Shown here piece after piece: positions 15,888 to 24,819 of a DNA stretch of 64,000 nucleotides. Positions within the stretch are counted from its first letter, which is position 1; the number at the start of each line of letters is the position of its first letter. The stretch is from Sporosarcina sp. P32b (GTDB lineage: Bacteria > Bacillota > Bacilli > Bacillales_A > Planococcaceae). The notes under the pieces were generated by a model. The model worked only from the letters and a program-made list of their open reading frames with translations, ran no database searches and had not been told where the DNA came from. The stretch is from the NCBI RefSeq assembly GCF_002743335.1, contig NZ_PDZB01000013.1, forward strand, positions 26,325 to 90,324, given 5' to 3'. Both the position numbers and the translations under genes were made by a program.

Positions 15888-17822
15888 ATGATTATTAATC
15901 ACAACATGGCAGCAATGAACACTCACCGTCAATTAGGTTCAAACAACGCAGCGGCAGCTAACAACATTGAGAAACTATCTTCAGGTCTAAAGATCAACAA
16001 AGCTGGAGACGATGCAGCAGGACTAGCAATCTCCGAAAAAATGAGAGGTCAGATCCGTGGTTTGGATATGGCAGCTAAGAACTCTCAAGATGGTATTTCT
16101 CTAATTCAAACTGCTGAAGGTTCTTTGAATGAAACTCATGATATTCTACAGCGTATGCGTGAGTTGGCAGTACAAGCGGGTAATGATACAAATACAAGCA
16201 ATGATCGTCAAGAAGTTCAAAAAGAAATCAACTCATTGACTTCTGAGATAAATCGTATTGGTAATACAACAGAATTCAATACGCAAAAATTATTAAATGG
16301 ATCAAAAACTGACGCAGCAGGTGGAGCGGAACCGGGATCTGCTGCTTCACTGAAAGTAGATTTAACAGGTATGGTTACTTCAGAGTCTGTTGTAGTTATG
16401 GGTGAAAGTATAGCCTTTGATACTGATATACCTACTACTCTAACAAAAGGAGCAGCGGCTTTAAATGACACTGATGCGTTCAGTGCTAAATACACTGCGA
16501 CTGTTTCAGGCAATGAACTTATAATTACAGCTAAAAATGTCGGTGTTAATGCTGATTTAACTGCTGATAAAATTGATGCATCGGGAGTTACGGGTACACC
16601 AACAGCTTCAGTTACTGCTGGTGTCAATCAAGAACAAGCACTAAATTTCCAAATTGGTGCAAACCAAGATCAAAGTTTAACGTTAAACATTGGAGATATG
16701 CGCTCGGTAGCTTTGGGAATATCGACTACAGGTACTACTAATGAAAACTTGGCGGTAAATAATGGTACAAATAGTACGACTACTGAACAAGCACTAGATG
16801 TATCAACTCATGAAAATGCTGCAAATGCAGTAACTAAAATACAAGCAGCAATCGATAAAGTCTCTGGTGAACGTTCTAAGTTGGGTTCAACACAAAACCG
16901 CCTAGAACACACAATTAACAACCTCGGAACTTCTTCCGAAAACCTAACAGCAGCAGAATCACGCATCCGTGACGTGGATTATGTCATAGCTGCGTAAGCA
17001 GTAACAGACACAGTCGTCCTAACTGGTAACGGTTAGAGAGTATGACCGGGTGAATTGCTGGAAACCCCTGAAACTGTTCTTGCTACAACGTAACTGGAAA
17101 CGGTCAGCGTGAATGCTTGAAAAAAGAGCAGATTGGGCAATCAGCAGCCAAGCTCCTGTGAGGAAACTCTGGAGAAGGTTCAACGACTAGGATAGACCAT
17201 CTAAGGCTAAGCTATGGTGATGAAATCCGTAGGAAACACAAAGCTGAGTATCTTGTGAATCCGAAGTGCCCGGCCCCTACCGAAGTGTGGAGGGTGAAGA
17301 TATAGTCTAGTCATTAGTGAAAGCTAATGTTCGCACGATGGCGAAAGAGATGATGGACTTTACGAAGAACAACATCTTAACTCAAGCAGCACAAGCAATG
17401 CTTTCTCAATCGAACCAGCTTCCGAACGGAGTATTACAACTCCTACGGTAAACGGTTCAGGGACGCCTATTCGGTAACGGATAGGACGCATAACTGGGTG
17501 AATTGCTGGAACCTCCTGAAGTCCACTTTCCGACAACGCAGCTGGAAACGGCAAACGTGAACGGTTGAAAAAAAGTGGAATTGGACAATCAGCAGCCAAG
17601 CTCCTGTGAGGAAACTCTGGAGAAGGTTCAACGACTAGGATATACCGTCTAAGGCAATCGCTATGACGATGAAATCCGTAGGGTGTCAATAGACATTCGA
17701 AGTGCCCAGCATCCTAGTTATTTAGGTACAAGGATGGAGATATAGTCTGAGCCTATTAGAGACAATAGGACTGCTCGCAAGCTAACCAACAGCCGCAGGG
17801 CGTACTACAACTATTACGTTAA
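15888..17822 (+). CDS. hag: Flagellin, gene interrupted by two group I introns (exons 15888-16979, 17338-17410, 17782-17822)
   Basis: The spliced product is 401 residues. Exon 1 (364 codons) holds the conserved N-terminal D0/D1 region ([19 protein letters not shown]), a variable centre (about residues 150-275) and the start of the C-terminal D1 ending SRIRDVD. Exon 2 adds [20 protein letters not shown] and MLSQ. Exon 3 gives [12 protein letters not shown] and the stop. Junctions were placed by restoring the flagellin frame and by the group I rule of U before and G at the end of each intron. Unspliced, exon 1 runs into a stop after DVDYVIAA (16997), losing the export/assembly C-terminus. If only intron 2 is retained, the frame continues to a stop at 17449-17451 and still encodes [12 protein letters not shown], again 401 residues. 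Splice sites are predicted, not proven. Confidence 0.9.
16980..17337 (+). ncRNA. Group I self-splicing intron 1 in hag (358 nt)
   Basis: The conserved core is readable: P element AATTGCTGGAAAC near 17053, Q element AATCAGCAGCCAAGC near 17139, R element GGTTCAACGACTA near 17177, and S element AGATATAGTC at 17299-17308. GACTA in R pairs with TAGTC in S (P7). A P2 hairpin TAACTG-GTAA-CGGTTA carries a GNRA-type loop. Exon 1 ends in U (GTGGAU) and the intron ends in G before ATGGCG. A short GUCC just before P2 could pair with GGAU as the guide, but P1 is weak. It encodes no protein. A block of 57 nt spanning Q and R is identical to intron 2. Confidence 0.9.
17411..17781 (+). ncRNA. Group I self-splicing intron 2 in hag (371 nt)
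   Basis: It has the same core as intron 1: AATTGCTGGAACC near 17501, AATCAGCAGCCAAGC near 17587, GGTTCAACGACTA near 17627, and AGATATAGTC at 17739-17748. P2 is CCTATTCG-GTAA-CGGATAGG. GUUCAGGG before P2 can pair with the exon end UUCUCAAU with one mismatch, supporting the 5' site after U17410. The 3' end CTCGCAAG aligns with TTCGCACG of intron 1. Its first 41 bases are a diverged copy of exon 3 and encode the flagellin C-terminus with its own stop. No protein is encoded in the core. Confidence 0.9.
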
Positions 17823-17839
17823 TGGTTAATTAGAACTAT

Positions 17840-17873
17840 AAAAAGAGACTTCTTTCAAGAAGTCTCTTTTTTC
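17840..17873. terminator. Bidirectional terminator between hag and the endonuclease gene
   Basis: AAAAGAGACTTCTT pairs with AAGAAGTCTCTTTT around a two-base loop, with A and T runs on either side, so it can serve both convergent genes. Confidence 0.92.
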
Positions 17874-19787
17874 TTACATATAATTTTGATCTCGTAAATC
17901 TTTAGTTTTATAAACTATCGACCAGTAACTACGTTTTAGCTGATTGGCAATCTGCTGAATAGTATAGCCTTGTTGCTTCATGCGTTTTAGCGTCTCTACT
18001 TCATTAGTCGTGTAAGGTCTCATTCTATCTCTAGAGCTAGTCATGACTTCATAATCAGGATATTCAGAAAGCCATCTCTGAGTTTCCATATAGAAACGAT
18101 ACGTCCAGTTGGTTTTATAGCTCATCGCTGGGCAAGTGATGGTAACTGGATGAATATCTTGAAGAAACAATAAGGTATCTGCTGTACGGAACGTTCGTAA
18201 ATAATAACCATTTCCATCTGGTAGTTTCGTGAGGGTAAATTCAGCTTGTGTTAAATTTTTAATCTGTAGTGCAAGATTTTTCAATTCTTCGAAAGTGAAA
18301 TTTTGTAGATAGAGAGCGATGTGAGGGGTAATATATATCTTTTTATTATTATCATTTATCCGTTTCGTTAGCAATAGTGAGCCATCGTCCATATAAATAG
18401 TGGCTATACTGTGTAAATCGTTCAAGTTAGAAAGTCTTGTTCTTGATAGTATCTTAACTCGTGATTTGTCTTTTACCTTAGCACTATAAAAATCAGCTTC
18501 CAGCTCGCTCCATAGATCATTAACTCGTGAACTAATCACATCTCCTTTAAGAGTAAAAGAGAGATAAGGCTCCAGTTTCATCACTTTCCATGCCCGGTAA
18601 TCCTTCTGTTTAATAGAAAAATGTTCGCTGTACGTGCTTCTGATACCTTTGGATTTTGTAGACATGTGAGTCAGCATGCCATCTCCAATAATAGAACCGA
18701 GTATGATATTTTGCTGAGTAGTTGATAGATCATTCAATGTATTTAACGGTCGCGGTGAAAGGCTGTTATGCTGATGAAAGCACTCTTGCACAATCTCACC
18801 TAACGTTAAACCTGTCGATGCTTGGACGGAACACAGGACGTGTTGGTTTTTTTCAGTCAGGCTCACTTGATAGCGTGTCGATTCATTGTTCTCTTGCCTC
18901 GCGTAATTCAATCTTTGGAAGTTGTTTCTTGTTACTTGGATGGAAGAGGCATATTGCTGAATCATTTGATTGATTTCTTTAGTAGGTGCAGGAATAGATA
19001 TTTGATTGGGAAGTCGTATCGTTGTCCGTTTTGCAACCGGCTTGTGAACTTCTACATTCCTGATTTTATAAGAAAATAGTGGATGGATCCATGGTGTAAC
19101 TATACTTAGAAAATATTTGATTTGCAGTTGGTCATAGAGAATAAGTCTTCGTTGACCGTCTATCGCAAACAGGAAATTGAATTTGATATTTACTACATAT
19201 TGAAGTAACCGAAGCTCGTCCTCGGTCCATTGCTCGGTGGAGAGAATCAGTTTCTCCAGCGTGCCGTTTTCTTTCACTTTCAAGTGACCGCATTCCTGGT
19301 ACCACCACGCGAGTGTCTGAGCGGTCATATGCTGTTCAACAAACTCCAGAGGCATGCCCTTAAAGCCATTCTGATACCAATCGTAGTATAATGCTTCAGC
19401 AGTAGCACAAGGAGTAGATTCAATCACCACGCGCTCTGTAAAGCCGAATTCACTCCGGGTATCTGTGGTTTGTTCCTTCTTTATAAGAAAGTCTGGTACA
19501 TAGGATTGTAACTGTTGATAGCAGGAATGAGCCCATTCACTGTGTTTTGTATGGAAAGTGAATCGGAAATATTTGTGGCTAGTTGTAGAAGATATAATAC
19601 GTCCACTGCCAAGCAGCAATGCGCAGAGCAGACTGTTTAATTTTTCATTAGAAGAAGGCAGTGAATTTTTCTTTACGTTGCTGTTCTTACAATTGGCATT
19701 GTATTGTTCCTTTGCCGCTTTACCATCTTCCAGTAAAAAGCTGTAAGATCGTGAATTCGTAGAGTATATCAATTTTCCAATCGTCAT
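17874..19787 (-). CDS. LAGLIDADG-type homing endonuclease, free-standing
   Basis: The 637-residue protein carries two LAGLIDADG-like halves. The second half is intact: IILGSIIGDGMLTH (about residues 355-370) and IYMDDGSLLL (about 465), each with the acidic residues needed for metal-dependent cleavage. The first half has the same layout but lost them: LLCALLLGSGRI (Ser for Asp) and WWYQECGHLK in place of a DDG motif. The C-terminus TTNEVETLKRMKQQGYTIQQ and the following IANQLKRS look like a DNA-binding helix-turn-helix. AGGAGGG precedes the ATG. It lies outside both introns, antisense to hag. A role in moving the introns is inferred; it could equally be an unrelated settler. Confidence 0.85.
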   Translation of the reverse strand: MTIGKLIYSTNSRSYSFLLEDGKAAKEQYNANCKNSNVKKNSLPSSNEKLNSLLCALLLGSGRIISSTTSHKYFRFTFHTKHSEWAHSCYQQLQSYVPDFLIKKEQTTDTRSEFGFTERVVIESTPCATAEALYYDWYQNGFKGMPLEFVEQHMTAQTLAWWYQECGHLKVKENGTLEKLILSTEQWTEDELRLLQYVVNIKFNFLFAIDGQRRLILYDQLQIKYFLSIVTPWIHPLFSYKIRNVEVHKPVAKRTTIRLPNQISIPAPTKEINQMIQQYASSIQVTRNNFQRLNYARQENNESTRYQVSLTEKNQHVLCSVQASTGLTLGEIVQECFHQHNSLSPRPLNTLNDLSTTQQNIILGSIIGDGMLTHMSTKSKGIRSTYSEHFSIKQKDYRAWKVMKLEPYLSFTLKGDVISSRVNDLWSELEADFYSAKVKDKSRVKILSRTRLSNLNDLHSIATIYMDDGSLLLTKRINDNNKKIYITPHIALYLQNFTFEELKNLALQIKNLTQAEFTLTKLPDGNGYYLRTFRTADTLLFLQDIHPVTITCPAMSYKTNWTYRFYMETQRWLSEYPDYEVMTSSRDRMRPYTTNEVETLKRMKQQGYTIQQIANQLKRSYWSIVYKTKDLRDQNYM

Positions 19788-19903
19788 AGTGAGCCCTCCT
19801 ATAAGATAAGAATGTGTGTTCTTATTATATAATGGTTGAGAATAGATAGCTAATTATAATCTGAAAGTAGAACTGGTATGAAAGTGTAGAGGAGGTACAG
19901 CAA

Positions 19904-20131
19904 ATGAAGGATAACTCAGAAGAAATCGAGTGGTTGAAAGAACAACTGGAGCAGGTTAAACAGCATGATCGGGTTTTGGAAGAGATAGAGAAGCGGTTGT
20001 ATGAGATGAAAGAGATTGCGGAGTATGCTTCGAAGTATCGGCTTAGTGGGGAAGAGAAGCGGGAGTTCGAGAAGCAGATAGAAGAGCAGAAGATTGTGAT
20101 AGAGTCTTTACAGGGTTATTCAGGTTTATAA
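19904..20131 (+). CDS. Small coiled-coil protein, unknown function
   Basis: This 75-residue, highly charged helical protein (EEIEWLKEQLEQVKQ, LEEIEKRLYEMKEIAEYA, EKQIEEQKIVIESLQ) shows heptad-like spacing and no membrane segment. GAGGAGG lies 9 bases before the ATG. It stands alone after the endonuclease gene, and the DNA turns AT-rich just downstream. I do not recognise the family. Confidence 0.65.
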   Translation: MKDNSEEIEWLKEQLEQVKQHDRVLEEIEKRLYEMKEIAEYASKYRLSGEEKREFEKQIEEQKIVIESLQGYSGL

Positions 20132-20408
20132 GATATCATCTACGGGATCATAAATTATTATATAAATAAAATAAATCAGCCGACTATATGACTAGTTTAA
20201 AAAGTTGTTATTAGTACCCTGGCATTGAAATAATAGAATTAGTTTTGCTACCATTTTTTAAATCGGTGATAGTGAAACAAGAAATATAATCGATACTCTT
20301 TGAATCCTTTACTTTACATCAAATGTAGAACTTAATAAAAAGGAACTGCTGGACGAGTAGATACTCGAAAAAATGAAATAATACAAATGTGAAAAGAGGT
20401 ATTTTAAA

Positions 20409-21158
20409 ATGAATTATATGTTTACCGATCCTAATACTCATATAGATTTTGGTTTTGGATTTCATGCATCTAACTTTAACGACACAGCTGACTTTTTGTG
20501 GGATAATAACCCAAATAAAAATACGGCTGGTTTATTACCTAACCTTTATTTATATAGGCATTCTATTGAGCTTTATTTAAAATCACTAATTGTAATCATT
20601 CATAAAAAATTAAAGTTGGACTACAAAGAAGGGAATATTCCTTTTGACTCACGAGAACCCTATATTATGTACGAGGATTCTAAAGGGGAAATTAAATGGA
20701 ATAAAATGACTAGAAGTCATTTTATCTCCACATTATATGGATATTTTGAAAAGTTAGTAATAGAGAATGAAGATGAATTGAGAAAAAAATCGTCGTAGCC
20801 ACTTTCGGTGATTATTAATCCTGATAATAGAAAAATAGTGGATCATATTAAGAAGTATGATGATAGTAGTACTTATTTTCGATACTCTGATTTTGGTGAA
20901 TCAAATCAAAAACGGAAGGAATCCGAAAAACATTATAACAAAAAAATTGAGGTTCAGAATCTACGGGATCATATAGACGTTGAAAAACCGTCGTCTATTT
21001 TTGTTATTGTAGACCCGGTTTCAGGAGAACCGATTGAAGCACATAAAGGGGCGAAAGAAATGCCGTTAAGTGAACTCGCAGGTGATATAAAGAAATTAGT
21101 AGAATATTTTTCTGGTATACACGTAATGTTTAGGATATGTCTTTGCAATGGTTATTGA
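20409..21158 (+). pseudogene. HEPN-like protein gene interrupted by an in-frame TAG
   Basis: One frame runs from an ATG with an AAGAGG site at 20409 to a TGA at 21158, about 249 codons, broken only by TAG at 20796-20798. The first part has LLPNLYLYRHSIELYLKSLI, the helix pattern of HEPN-type proteins. The second part (HIKKYDDSSTYFRYSDFG, then VDPVSGEPIEAHK) continues naturally. Strong AT bias and same-strand position about 280 bp before the nuclease gene suggest it belonged to the same island. The family call is tentative. Confidence 0.6.
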
Positions 21159-21441
21159 GTAAAAAGTAATGGTGCAAAAAAAATATTATTCCAATTAAAC
21201 TCACATTTTTTTAAAAAGGAAATTTTATCGTAAAGTTATTTAATATAAATATTAAGTAACTTTGTATCATACACCTTAGAAACGATTCAAAATAGTATCG
21301 GAGTTGAGTGATGCACGGGTGCGCTAAAATAAAGTAAGAATACCAAAATCAAATTTAAAACGTTATTTGGGACTTCATGTGTCAACCTATTTCGGAAACT
21401 GCTATTATGTAAATAAGAGTAATTTTACTAGGAGGGATGTA

Positions 21442-22380
21442 ATGAGTGCAATTGATAATGGTGGTGCAATTGCAATTAAAGGATTTAACTATCAAAAGGC
21501 TTCTATTATTCATGTAATTATTCATCATTTTGAAAAAAAAAATTTCAAAGTTATACCTGAATCGAAAGAAGATTTTGAAATTCATTTAGATAACGAAATT
21601 TATTATGTCCAAGTAAAAGGAACTAAAAAGCTTTCCATAGGAAAATTAAAATCTAAAACTAGTGGAAAAGCTTCTATCGTTGAAAAGAATATGTTACCAG
21701 GAGAAGATTCGGATAAAAGAAAAATTTTTCTTTGGGACTTAGCTAATACAACTAAATCTGAATTGATTAAACGAAATGGAACACTCGTTTCAACGGTACT
21801 AGGATTTTCGGTCGAACAAAAGCAAGATTTTATTAGTTCGTTGAATTTAGATGAAAATCAAAAAAACAGACTAAATAACCAATTTATTTATATAACCCCT
21901 TTTTCTAATGATTTGGACAGTGCTTTAACGGTACTAAAAGGGGAAATGGTTACTGAAAATCTATTAGTTACTAATGAAAGAGCCAGAGTTGTTTTAGGAG
22001 AATTATCATTAGAAATAGATCAAAAAAGCGAAATCATCATCCAAACTGATAATGATATTGAGAGAAAAGTAATTCAGGGAGATTATTTAAGGAGAGTATT
22101 TGCTAATGTTCAACAAAAAGAGATGTTTGATGAAGTTTTAAACAATTTATCAATCAATACTATTATGAAAAGAAAGATTAGAAATATTAAGTTACATATA
22201 CCGTTACTACACCAAAACCTGAAAGAAGAAATTAAACAACAGGTAGACATTAACTTAATTATGAATAGTACGGATGAAGAAGCTATTGGTTATCTAAGAG
22301 GCTTAATAGCAACTGAAGTAGACACAGAACTCTCCATTGCTTTAGCAATAGATTGTTTTTGTGAGTTGGGGGAGGTGTAG
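21442..22380 (+). CDS. Cap4/DUF4297-like nuclease-domain protein of a putative defence module
   Basis: The 312-residue protein opens with GGAIAIKGFNYQKASIIHVI and continues to a PD-(D/E)XK-like core: Glu40, Asp44 (ESKEDFEIHLD) and Gln57-Val-Lys59 (YYVQVKG). The GF-YQ motif followed by E..D..QVK is the pattern of DUF4297/Cap4 DNA-cleaving effectors. The rest is helical with no recognised domain. AGGAGGG lies 5 bases before the ATG at 21442. The stop is 5 bases before the ATPase gene, so the pair is one operon. The codon use is very AT-rich compared with flanking genes, a sign of transfer. Confidence 0.7.
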   Translation: MSAIDNGGAIAIKGFNYQKASIIHVIIHHFEKKNFKVIPESKEDFEIHLDNEIYYVQVKGTKKLSIGKLKSKTSGKASIVEKNMLPGEDSDKRKIFLWDLANTTKSELIKRNGTLVSTVLGFSVEQKQDFISSLNLDENQKNRLNNQFIYITPFSNDLDSALTVLKGEMVTENLLVTNERARVVLGELSLEIDQKSEIIIQTDNDIERKVIQGDYLRRVFANVQQKEMFDEVLNNLSINTIMKRKIRNIKLHIPLLHQNLKEEIKQQVDINLIMNSTDEEAIGYLRGLIATEVDTELSIALAIDCFCELGEV

Positions 22381-22385
22381 AATCA

Positions 22386-24047
22386 ATGATAATAGAATCC
22401 TTTTCAATTATTGATTTTAAGGCTAAAGAGGCTCAGACTTTTGAGTTTGATAAAGGAGCTAATCTTATAGTAAGTAAAGGCAATACTAAAGGGAAGTCAA
22501 GTCTCTTAAAATCATTGTATTATACATTAGGATTTGATGTACGGCAATTTCCAAGCGGATGGATTATTGATGATATGTATTTCCAAATAAAGGTGATAAT
22601 TGATGATTCATATTATACCATTACTAGACAAAAGGATGTTTTTAGAGTAAATGACGTAGCTGAGTCTATGAATGTGAAGGAATACTCGGAATGGATTAGT
22701 AATAAACTAAATATCCATATGAAATTAGCTAATGTGCATACAAAAAAATTACATAGCGCATACTCGTCTGCATTAATTTTACCATTTTATATTGATCAGG
22801 ATGATTCATGGGATGGGGTCATGTACAGAAAAGTATCAGATACATTGGGACAATATTCTCGTATACCTAAAGATATATTTGAAGCTATATTTTCCTTATC
22901 TACTCAAGAAGTAACAAAGCTAAAAAATGATTTGACTAATGTAACTAAAAAGAAAAATACAACAGAGTCTACAATAACCAACTTTTTGAAAGTAGTGAAT
23001 GAATATAAACAAGAGATATTAGAAATACCAAGCGTAGTGAAAATTGATAAAGATGCACTACAAAGCGATATCAATAGATACTTACGCATGTTAAACGATT
23101 TTAATACTCAAATGACTAAATATAAAATGAAGTTATTAAATAAGCAAGAAATGTTGGATGTACAAAAACAAAACTTATCTGAACTAGAAGAACTTTTAAA
23201 AATGAATAAAAAAAGATATCGTTCTATAGAGGCTGAATGTACATATTGTCATTCTACATTAACGACTGAAAAATCTTTAACAAGACTTGATCTATCTAAT
23301 AATTATTTTGAAATCTCACTTTTAAAAGATACTATAGAAAGAGAAGTTGAAAAATTAACTAATGATATTAAAGAAATTAAAACTGAAAGGAATACTATAG
23401 ATGCTGAAGTTGATAAAATTAACAACGAAATTCAAAAATCAAAAGAATTATTGACCATTGATGATTACGTTAAGGCATCTGCTAAAAATGAGGCAGTAAA
23501 TGAAATGGAAAATTTGGTTGATAAACAGATTCTGTTAAAGTCTAGTTTAGAGAAACAAATTAAGGTTTTAAGAAAAGCGATTAAAGATTTAAATAAAGAA
23601 AAACAAGAGCTTAGAGATTCTATTGAAAATGAATATAATAATTTAGTTTCTAAAATCAAGGATGTTTTAACGGGTACTGACTTAAATGAACTACAATTTC
23701 TTGATTTTAAAAAAATAGTAGGTAGTGGGATGGATAAAAACAAAAAGTTTTTAGCGTATTATCTTATATATTTTAATTTGTTACGACAAAAAGGAACGTA
23801 TGAATTTCCGTTTTGTATGGATTCTTTTATTAAAAATGAGATTTCAGGAGATAATGCAACTGAAATGTTTAATGCCATTGAAACATATTTTTTTGAAGAG
23901 AATAAGCAAACTTTCTTTTCTATTGTGTCTGAGAATCTTAAACATTTAAATGCTAAGGAAAGTTACAATAAAGTTGAAGTTGATGGTAAGCTTTTATTAA
24001 AAGAGAAATATGATGAGATTAGCAAAAGATTTGTATTTAAAAAATGA
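22386..24047 (+). CDS. Rad50/SMC-like ATPase of a putative defence module
   Basis: The 553-residue protein has an N-terminal ATP loop SKGNTKGKSSLLKSL (residues 30-44), two long coiled-coil arms (about 160-275 and 300-425) and a CTYC pair at residues 285-288 exactly between them, like a Rad50 zinc hook. The C-terminal lobe has GSGMDKNKKFLAYYL (about 446) as a signature-like segment and a Walker B FPFCMDSFIKNEI (Asp479). It resembles ATPases of Lamassu and ABC three-component systems. Paired with the Cap4-like gene it probably senses foreign DNA and licenses the nuclease; that is inference. No third component lies in between. Confidence 0.75.
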   Translation: MIIESFSIIDFKAKEAQTFEFDKGANLIVSKGNTKGKSSLLKSLYYTLGFDVRQFPSGWIIDDMYFQIKVIIDDSYYTITRQKDVFRVNDVAESMNVKEYSEWISNKLNIHMKLANVHTKKLHSAYSSALILPFYIDQDDSWDGVMYRKVSDTLGQYSRIPKDIFEAIFSLSTQEVTKLKNDLTNVTKKKNTTESTITNFLKVVNEYKQEILEIPSVVKIDKDALQSDINRYLRMLNDFNTQMTKYKMKLLNKQEMLDVQKQNLSELEELLKMNKKRYRSIEAECTYCHSTLTTEKSLTRLDLSNNYFEISLLKDTIEREVEKLTNDIKEIKTERNTIDAEVDKINNEIQKSKELLTIDDYVKASAKNEAVNEMENLVDKQILLKSSLEKQIKVLRKAIKDLNKEKQELRDSIENEYNNLVSKIKDVLTGTDLNELQFLDFKKIVGSGMDKNKKFLAYYLIYFNLLRQKGTYEFPFCMDSFIKNEISGDNATEMFNAIETYFFEENKQTFFSIVSENLKHLNAKESYNKVEVDGKLLLKEKYDEISKRFVFKK

Positions 24048-24375
24048 GAGAAAATAATTAGATTTGTCATAATAACTTTTATTAGTATTTCAAAAATCAG
24101 GATAATGTTAATGACAAAGGTGAATGCTGGTCTTTTCCTGTTAGTAGAAGGTATCTGTGTGAAAAACTAACATTAATATTATAATAAAAACTAAAGTTCA
24201 AACAATTATGAAGGTTCGGTGCGCAGGTACTAGGAAGTGAATGCAGGATGCATGTATATTAGATATAAACTAGGTATTTTACAGCGAAAAAGAAGTAGCA
24301 ATAAAGCCACTTCGATTTCGCTTTATTTTACTTTATCGAGGAATTCACCAAAATGATCTTAAAGGCTGTCAAAAT
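24048..24375. other. Gene-free AT-rich stretch with a terminator-like hairpin
   Basis: No convincing gene is seen. At 24284-24329 GCGAAA and GAAGT face ACTTC and TTTCGC, followed by TTTATTTT, which could end transcription from the ATPase gene. The rest is AT-rich sequence without recognisable features. Confidence 0.6.
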
Positions 24376-24819
24376 TTATACTAATGTCTGATTTTTCACG
24401 AGTTTCTTGTACATCTTCCTGTATTCTTCATTCTTAAAATTCAAAGATACATATATCTCATCATCTGATTCTTGAAAAAATCCAATGAGCATAAAATATG
24501 AGTGCTTAGCCTTTATGGATAGGTCATCTTTACCATCATATTTTAAGTGAAAAGGTACTTGGGGAATGGGAATTCTTTTATCTACCATTGCAAATTTTTG
24601 AGAAATTAAAACAGCCCATTTACCTTTGCCAATTACACTTTCACTTAAATCATCTACAAATCTAACCTTGTGGAAATTTTCATAAAGTAAGTCCAATATT
24701 TTAAACACATAAGCCTTATCTTCCTGATAATTCTTATTGACCATTTTGCCGACTGCAGCGTCATAAATAAAGTCATGCTCTTTCATTTTTAACAATAACT
24801 CTTTTGGTTCAATATTCAT
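24376..24819 (-). CDS. Hypothetical protein of the accessory island
   Basis: The 147-residue product has no motif I recognise. It alternates predicted helices and strands (AYVFKILDLLYENFHKV, KGKWAVLISQKFAMVD, HSYFMLIGFFQESDD, EIYVSLNFKNEEYRKMYKKL) and lacks membrane segments. A GGGAGGTG site lies 11 bases before the ATG, somewhat far. It converges on the defence pair and shares their AT-rich codon use. Confidence 0.6.
   Translation of the reverse strand: MNIEPKELLLKMKEHDFIYDAAVGKMVNKNYQEDKAYVFKILDLLYENFHKVRFVDDLSESVIGKGKWAVLISQKFAMVDKRIPIPQVPFHLKYDGKDDLSIKAKHSYFMLIGFFQESDDEIYVSLNFKNEEYRKMYKKLVKNQTLV

Noticed and set aside
16217..16627. 136-residue frame antisense to hag
   Set aside because: It is a shadow of the flagellin variable region, with no ribosome site.
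17874..19787. Intein or intron-encoded reading of the LAGLIDADG protein
   Set aside because: It has its own ribosome site, start, stop and terminator, lies on the opposite strand to hag, and shows no Hint-domain splice residues.
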